DNA of 64,000 nucleotides, taken from assembly GCA_903642225.1 (NCBI GenBank), contig CAHJWI010000005.1:62001-126000 (forward strand). The letters run 5' to 3'. Positions within the stretch are counted from its first letter, which is position 1. Every line of letters starts with the position of its first letter. Origin of the DNA: Acidobacteriaceae bacterium. GTDB taxonomy: Bacteria; Acidobacteriota; Terriglobia; Terriglobales; Acidobacteriaceae. Of the stretch, positions 61,526 through 64,000 are shown in pieces. The translations under genes and the position numbers were made by a program. A model generated the notes under the pieces. It saw only the letters and a program-made list of their open reading frames with translations. It made no database searches and had not been told where the DNA came from.

Positions 61526-62266
61526 ATGTCAGGCCATTCCAAATGGGCAACCATCAAGCACAAAAAGGGCGCGGCAGATGCTAAGCGCGGCAAAGTTTTC
61601 ACGCGGCTGATCAAGGAAATCACAGTGGCTGCGCGTGGCGGCGGTGGCGATCCGGACGGCAACCCGCGGCTGCGGACAGCAATCCTGGCGGCCAAGGCGG
61701 AGAACATGCCGGCCGACAACATCAAGCGCGCCGTCCAGCGCGGAACAGGCGAAATCGAAGGCCTGCAATACGAGGAAATTACCTTCGAGGGCTACGGGCC
61801 TGGTGGTGTCGCCGTGATCGTGGATGTACTGACAGACAACCGGAACAGGGCAGTCAGCGAGGTACGGCACGCATTCAGCAAGAACGGCGGCAACCTCGGC
61901 GAGACCGGGTCTGTCGGCTACATGTTCAACAAGAAGGGCGTGATCCTCATCGCCAAAAAAGCTGCCGATGAGGAGAAGCTGACCGAGATTGTGCTGGAAA
62001 GCGGTGCCGACGATCTGAACGATGAGGGCGACAGCTGGGAGATTCTGACCAGCCCGAAGGAGTTTGAGGCCGTGCGCGACGCGGTAACGGCAGCCGGCAT
62101 CAAGCCGGAGCATGCCGAGGTCACCATGGTCCCTTCGACTTATCAAAAGCTCGAGGGCACGCAGAACAGCGCCATGCTGCGGCTGCTGGACGTGCTGGAG
62201 GAACTGGACGACACCCAGAACCTGTATTCGAACTATGACTTCGACAGCGCGGAAGTCGCGGCATAA
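61526..62266 (+). CDS. yebC: YebC/PmpR-family translation or transcription factor
   Basis: 246 aa. Begins [22 protein letters not shown], the family hallmark. Contains [26 protein letters not shown], then [31 protein letters not shown] and [18 protein letters not shown] at the C-terminus. Members were named as DNA-binding regulators; recent work in the family links it to relief of ribosome stalling at polyproline-type sites. AGAGGG precedes the ATG. A hairpin terminator follows. Confidence 0.95.
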   Translation: MSGHSKWATIKHKKGAADAKRGKVFTRLIKEITVAARGGGGDPDGNPRLRTAILAAKAENMPADNIKRAVQRGTGEIEGLQYEEITFEGYGPGGVAVIVDVLTDNRNRAVSEVRHAFSKNGGNLGETGSVGYMFNKKGVILIAKKAADEEKLTEIVLESGADDLNDEGDSWEILTSPKEFEAVRDAVTAAGIKPEHAEVTMVPSTYQKLEGTQNSAMLRLLDVLEELDDTQNLYSNYDFDSAEVAA

Positions 62267-62288
62267 CTTCTGACCGAAGATGAACGAG

Positions 62289-62317
62289 AGCCGCCGCCCG
62301 GTGTGGCGGCTTTCTTG
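62289..62317 (+). terminator. Rho-independent terminator after yebC
   Basis: AGCCGCC pairs with GGCGGCT (7 bp) across a 9-base loop, followed by TTCTTGT. It begins 22 bases after the yebC stop. Confidence 0.75.
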
Positions 62318-62332
62318 TGTAACGTGCGAGGG

Positions 62333-63061
62333 ATGATGCAAGCAGTGTGGAAGTGTGTGGCGGCGTTGAGGGTGGGACTGACAGTAGCAGCCGGGGCGCA
62401 AATGCGGCCGACGACGGATGGGGTTCCGGCGTTGGCGAACGCACGCGGCTGGGAGTATGGAGCGATCTTTCAAGGCGGCAAGGGTGTCACTGACGACCGC
62501 GACGATTTCAAGTTCTTCATGGCCGGCGGCCACGTGGGGAAAGTGCTTACGGGTCAGATGGGCAGGAGTGTGCTCCAGGGGAACTTTGAATATGCCGCTG
62601 AGATCTTTCCCTACTGGCAAAGTGATACACCCCGGTTCGACCGGCGCACCTGCGTGCCCACGGCGAATCCCCTGGCGATCTCCTGTTCGCCCCTCTATAC
62701 CGTTGGCGGCACGTTCCATGGTGTAACGGTAACGCCGATTATCCTGCGCTGGAACTTTACCCGTGGCCACCGGTTGATGCCGTGGGCGCAGGCAGCAGGC
62801 GGGGTGCTATGGACGAACCATAAGTATCCGGCGTATGGTCAGGGACCGGTGAACCTGGTGAACAACGGCCCCAACGCGGATGCAAGTGTGTGGAATTTCA
62901 CGCCGCAGGGCGGGGTCGGAGTGCATTATTTCCTTAACCCGCGGCAGAGCCTGGATTTGGGCGCGAATGGAGTCCACATCTCCTCTGCAAGCCTGGGCGA
63001 CAGGAATCCCGGTGTGAACGCGAGTGTGCAGTTTTCCATCGGTTACTCGTGGTGGAAATAG
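62333..63061 (+). CDS. PagL-like (acyloxyacyl hydrolase family) outer membrane protein
   Basis: 242 aa from ATG 62333 (ATG 62336 is also possible). A signal peptide (AALRVGLTVAAGA) precedes an eight-stranded barrel ending in YSWWK. PagL removes the 3-acyl chain of lipid A. Its catalytic His-x-Ser is visible as His215 and Ser217 in GVHISSASLG, but the third residue, Glu at His+14 in Pseudomonas PagL, is Asn here, and the Asn after the Ser is Ser. Lipid A deacylation is therefore possible but not assured. Together with lpxB it places lipid A modification in this genome. Cys pairs (residues about 103-118) may form a disulfide. Confidence 0.75.
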   Translation: MMQAVWKCVAALRVGLTVAAGAQMRPTTDGVPALANARGWEYGAIFQGGKGVTDDRDDFKFFMAGGHVGKVLTGQMGRSVLQGNFEYAAEIFPYWQSDTPRFDRRTCVPTANPLAISCSPLYTVGGTFHGVTVTPIILRWNFTRGHRLMPWAQAAGGVLWTNHKYPAYGQGPVNLVNNGPNADASVWNFTPQGGVGVHYFLNPRQSLDLGANGVHISSASLGDRNPGVNASVQFSIGYSWWK

Positions 63062-63158
63062 GTTTGAGGCTGGTTTAAACGGAACAGGGTCGTTGAAGCG
63101 CGCGCGGACTGTAGTGCGGCGGGCGGGCGATGGCAACACAGGTACAGGCAGGTTTGCA

Positions 63159-64000
63159 GTGAATGCTGAAGCAGTGGTGGAGTGCGTCCCAAATTTTTCT
63201 GAGGGCCGCGACGAAGGTGTCGTCCGAGAGATCGTGCGCAGCATGCAGGTGTACGGGGTGCGTCTGTTGGACTGGTCGATGGACCCGGCGCACAACCGAA
63301 GCGTGGTGACAGTGGCCGGGCCGGCGCAGGCGGTGTGCGAGGCGGCAGTGCGTGCCGTCGGCCGCGCGGCAGAGCTTATAGACCTGACAAAGCAGACGGG
63401 TGTTCACCCGCGCGTGGGAGCTGCGGACGTGGTGCCGTTTGTCCCGGTAAGTGGTTGCACGCTGGGTGACTGTGTGCAGCTGGCGCACCAGGCCGGAACC
63501 GAGATGTGGAAGCGGTATGGCGTGCCTGTGTACTTTTATGAGGCAGCAGCGGTGCGACCGGATCGCATCAAGCTGGAGAACGTCCGGCGTGGGCAGTTTG
63601 AAGGTTTGCGGCAGACGGTGCGCACGGACTCTCGCATGTGGCCGGACGTGGGAGCGAATGACCTGCACCGGACGGCGGGTGCGAGCGTGGTCGGTGCGCG
63701 CCGGTTTCTGATCGCCTACAACATCTACCTTAGAAGCGCGGAGATCGGAGCAGCGCGAGCCATTGCGCGGCAATTGCGGGAATCAAGTGGCGGCCTTGCC
63801 GGTGTAAAAGCAATGGGCGTGATGGTGGATGGGCGCGCGCAGGTTAGCATGAACGTGACCGACTTTCGCGTCACGCCTATGGAACGGGTGCATGCGGAGG
63901 TGCTTCGACTTGCAGACGTGGTTGGCGTCAGCTGTGCCGAAGGGGAACTGATCGGCCTGGTTCCAGCCGCCGCCTGTGAACCGAATGCGAACTGGTTGCG
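63159..64000 (+). CDS. Glutamate formimidoyltransferase, N-terminal part (runs off the window)
   Basis: At least 280 residues from GTG 63159 to the window edge; GTG 63114 is an alternative start. It opens with VVECVPNFSEGRDEGVV, the hallmark of the FtcD/formimidoyltransferase family, then MDPAHNRSVVTVAG with the conserved His, GVHPRVGAADVVPFVP and VPVYFYEAAA. It moves a formimino group from formiminoglutamate to tetrahydrofolate in histidine catabolism. The window ends before any cyclodeaminase domain, so fused or stand-alone cannot be told. No hut gene is visible nearby. Confidence 0.9.
   Translation, partial: MNAEAVVECVPNFSEGRDEGVVREIVRSMQVYGVRLLDWSMDPAHNRSVVTVAGPAQAVCEAAVRAVGRAAELIDLTKQTGVHPRVGAADVVPFVPVSGCTLGDCVQLAHQAGTEMWKRYGVPVYFYEAAAVRPDRIKLENVRRGQFEGLRQTVRTDSRMWPDVGANDLHRTAGASVVGARRFLIAYNIYLRSAEIGAARAIARQLRESSGGLAGVKAMGVMVDGRAQVSMNVTDFRVTPMERVHAEVLRLADVVGVSCAEGELIGLVPAAACEPNANWL

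Noticed and set aside
61529-62770. 413-codon minus-strand frame spanning yebC and the PagL-like gene
   Set aside because: Runs antisense through a universally conserved gene and a terminator; not credible.

Overview
The window looks like chromosomal DNA from an acidobacterium of the Terriglobus/Granulicella/Edaphobacter type. The evidence is GC-rich coding sequence with many GTG starts, a TonB-dependent receptor with an N-terminal carboxypeptidase-regulatory-like domain, a secreted VWFA-related protein of the kind common in that phylum, lipid A genes (a Gram-negative envelope), several secreted carbohydrate-active enzymes and very tight operon spacing. The phylum call is inference from gene content. 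I see no rRNA, tRNA, CRISPR array or insertion sequence.

Layout. 1-5182 is a plus-strand hexuronate operon: uronate isomerase (cut by the window edge), a LarA-superfamily (nickel-pincer) epimerase, gluconokinase, an SDR that is probably the fructuronate reductase, a KDG kinase and KDPG aldolase. 5346-9166 holds a TlpA-like lipoprotein, a membrane glycosyltransferase and an isolated, frameshifted AIPR phage-defence-type gene. 9290-14323 holds a YbbAP-type ABC exporter divergent from tesA (the E. coli arrangement), then truB. 14455-21712 is a three-gene RND efflux operon. 21943-25553 is a four-gene overlapping operon (methyltransferase, DUF2064 transferase, GT87-like membrane protein, DPM1-like GT2). 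25649-33935 holds a BON/Gln-rich/glycine-zipper surface protein, a type IB topoisomerase, a DUF486 protein, a PpiD-like chaperone, a DUF4019 protein, MalQ and two small or partial proteins.

34011-41265 is a minus-strand run: GH127-like glycosidase, an M1-aminopeptidase-like protein that has lost its catalytic residues, LpxB and an MsbA-like ABC exporter. 41335-49323 holds hemW, threonine aldolase, a cobalamin riboswitch driving a TonB-dependent receptor, a VWA protein and a secreted GH13 glucosidase, closed by an 18-bp terminator stem. 49497-53301 holds a PMT-type membrane glycosyltransferase and the glycolytic pair pgk-tpiA. 53365-53738 encodes two tiny secreted His/Arg-rich peptides, one too short for ordinary gene calling. 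53910-56933 is dnaX-ybaB plus a SET-domain methyltransferase gene. 57015-64000 holds TPR proteins, a PspC protein with lysA, yebC, a PagL-like outer-membrane protein and the start of a glutamate formimidoyltransferase.

Most interesting: (a) a NPN-epimerase/gluconokinase pair inside a hexuronate operon, suggesting mannonate is routed to gluconate and 6-phosphogluconate; (b) the paired His-rich secreted micropeptides; (c) the inactivated M1 scaffold; (d) the uncharacterised four-gene glycan-type operon; (e) the AIPR gene with a nuclease-like motif and a single-base frameshift.
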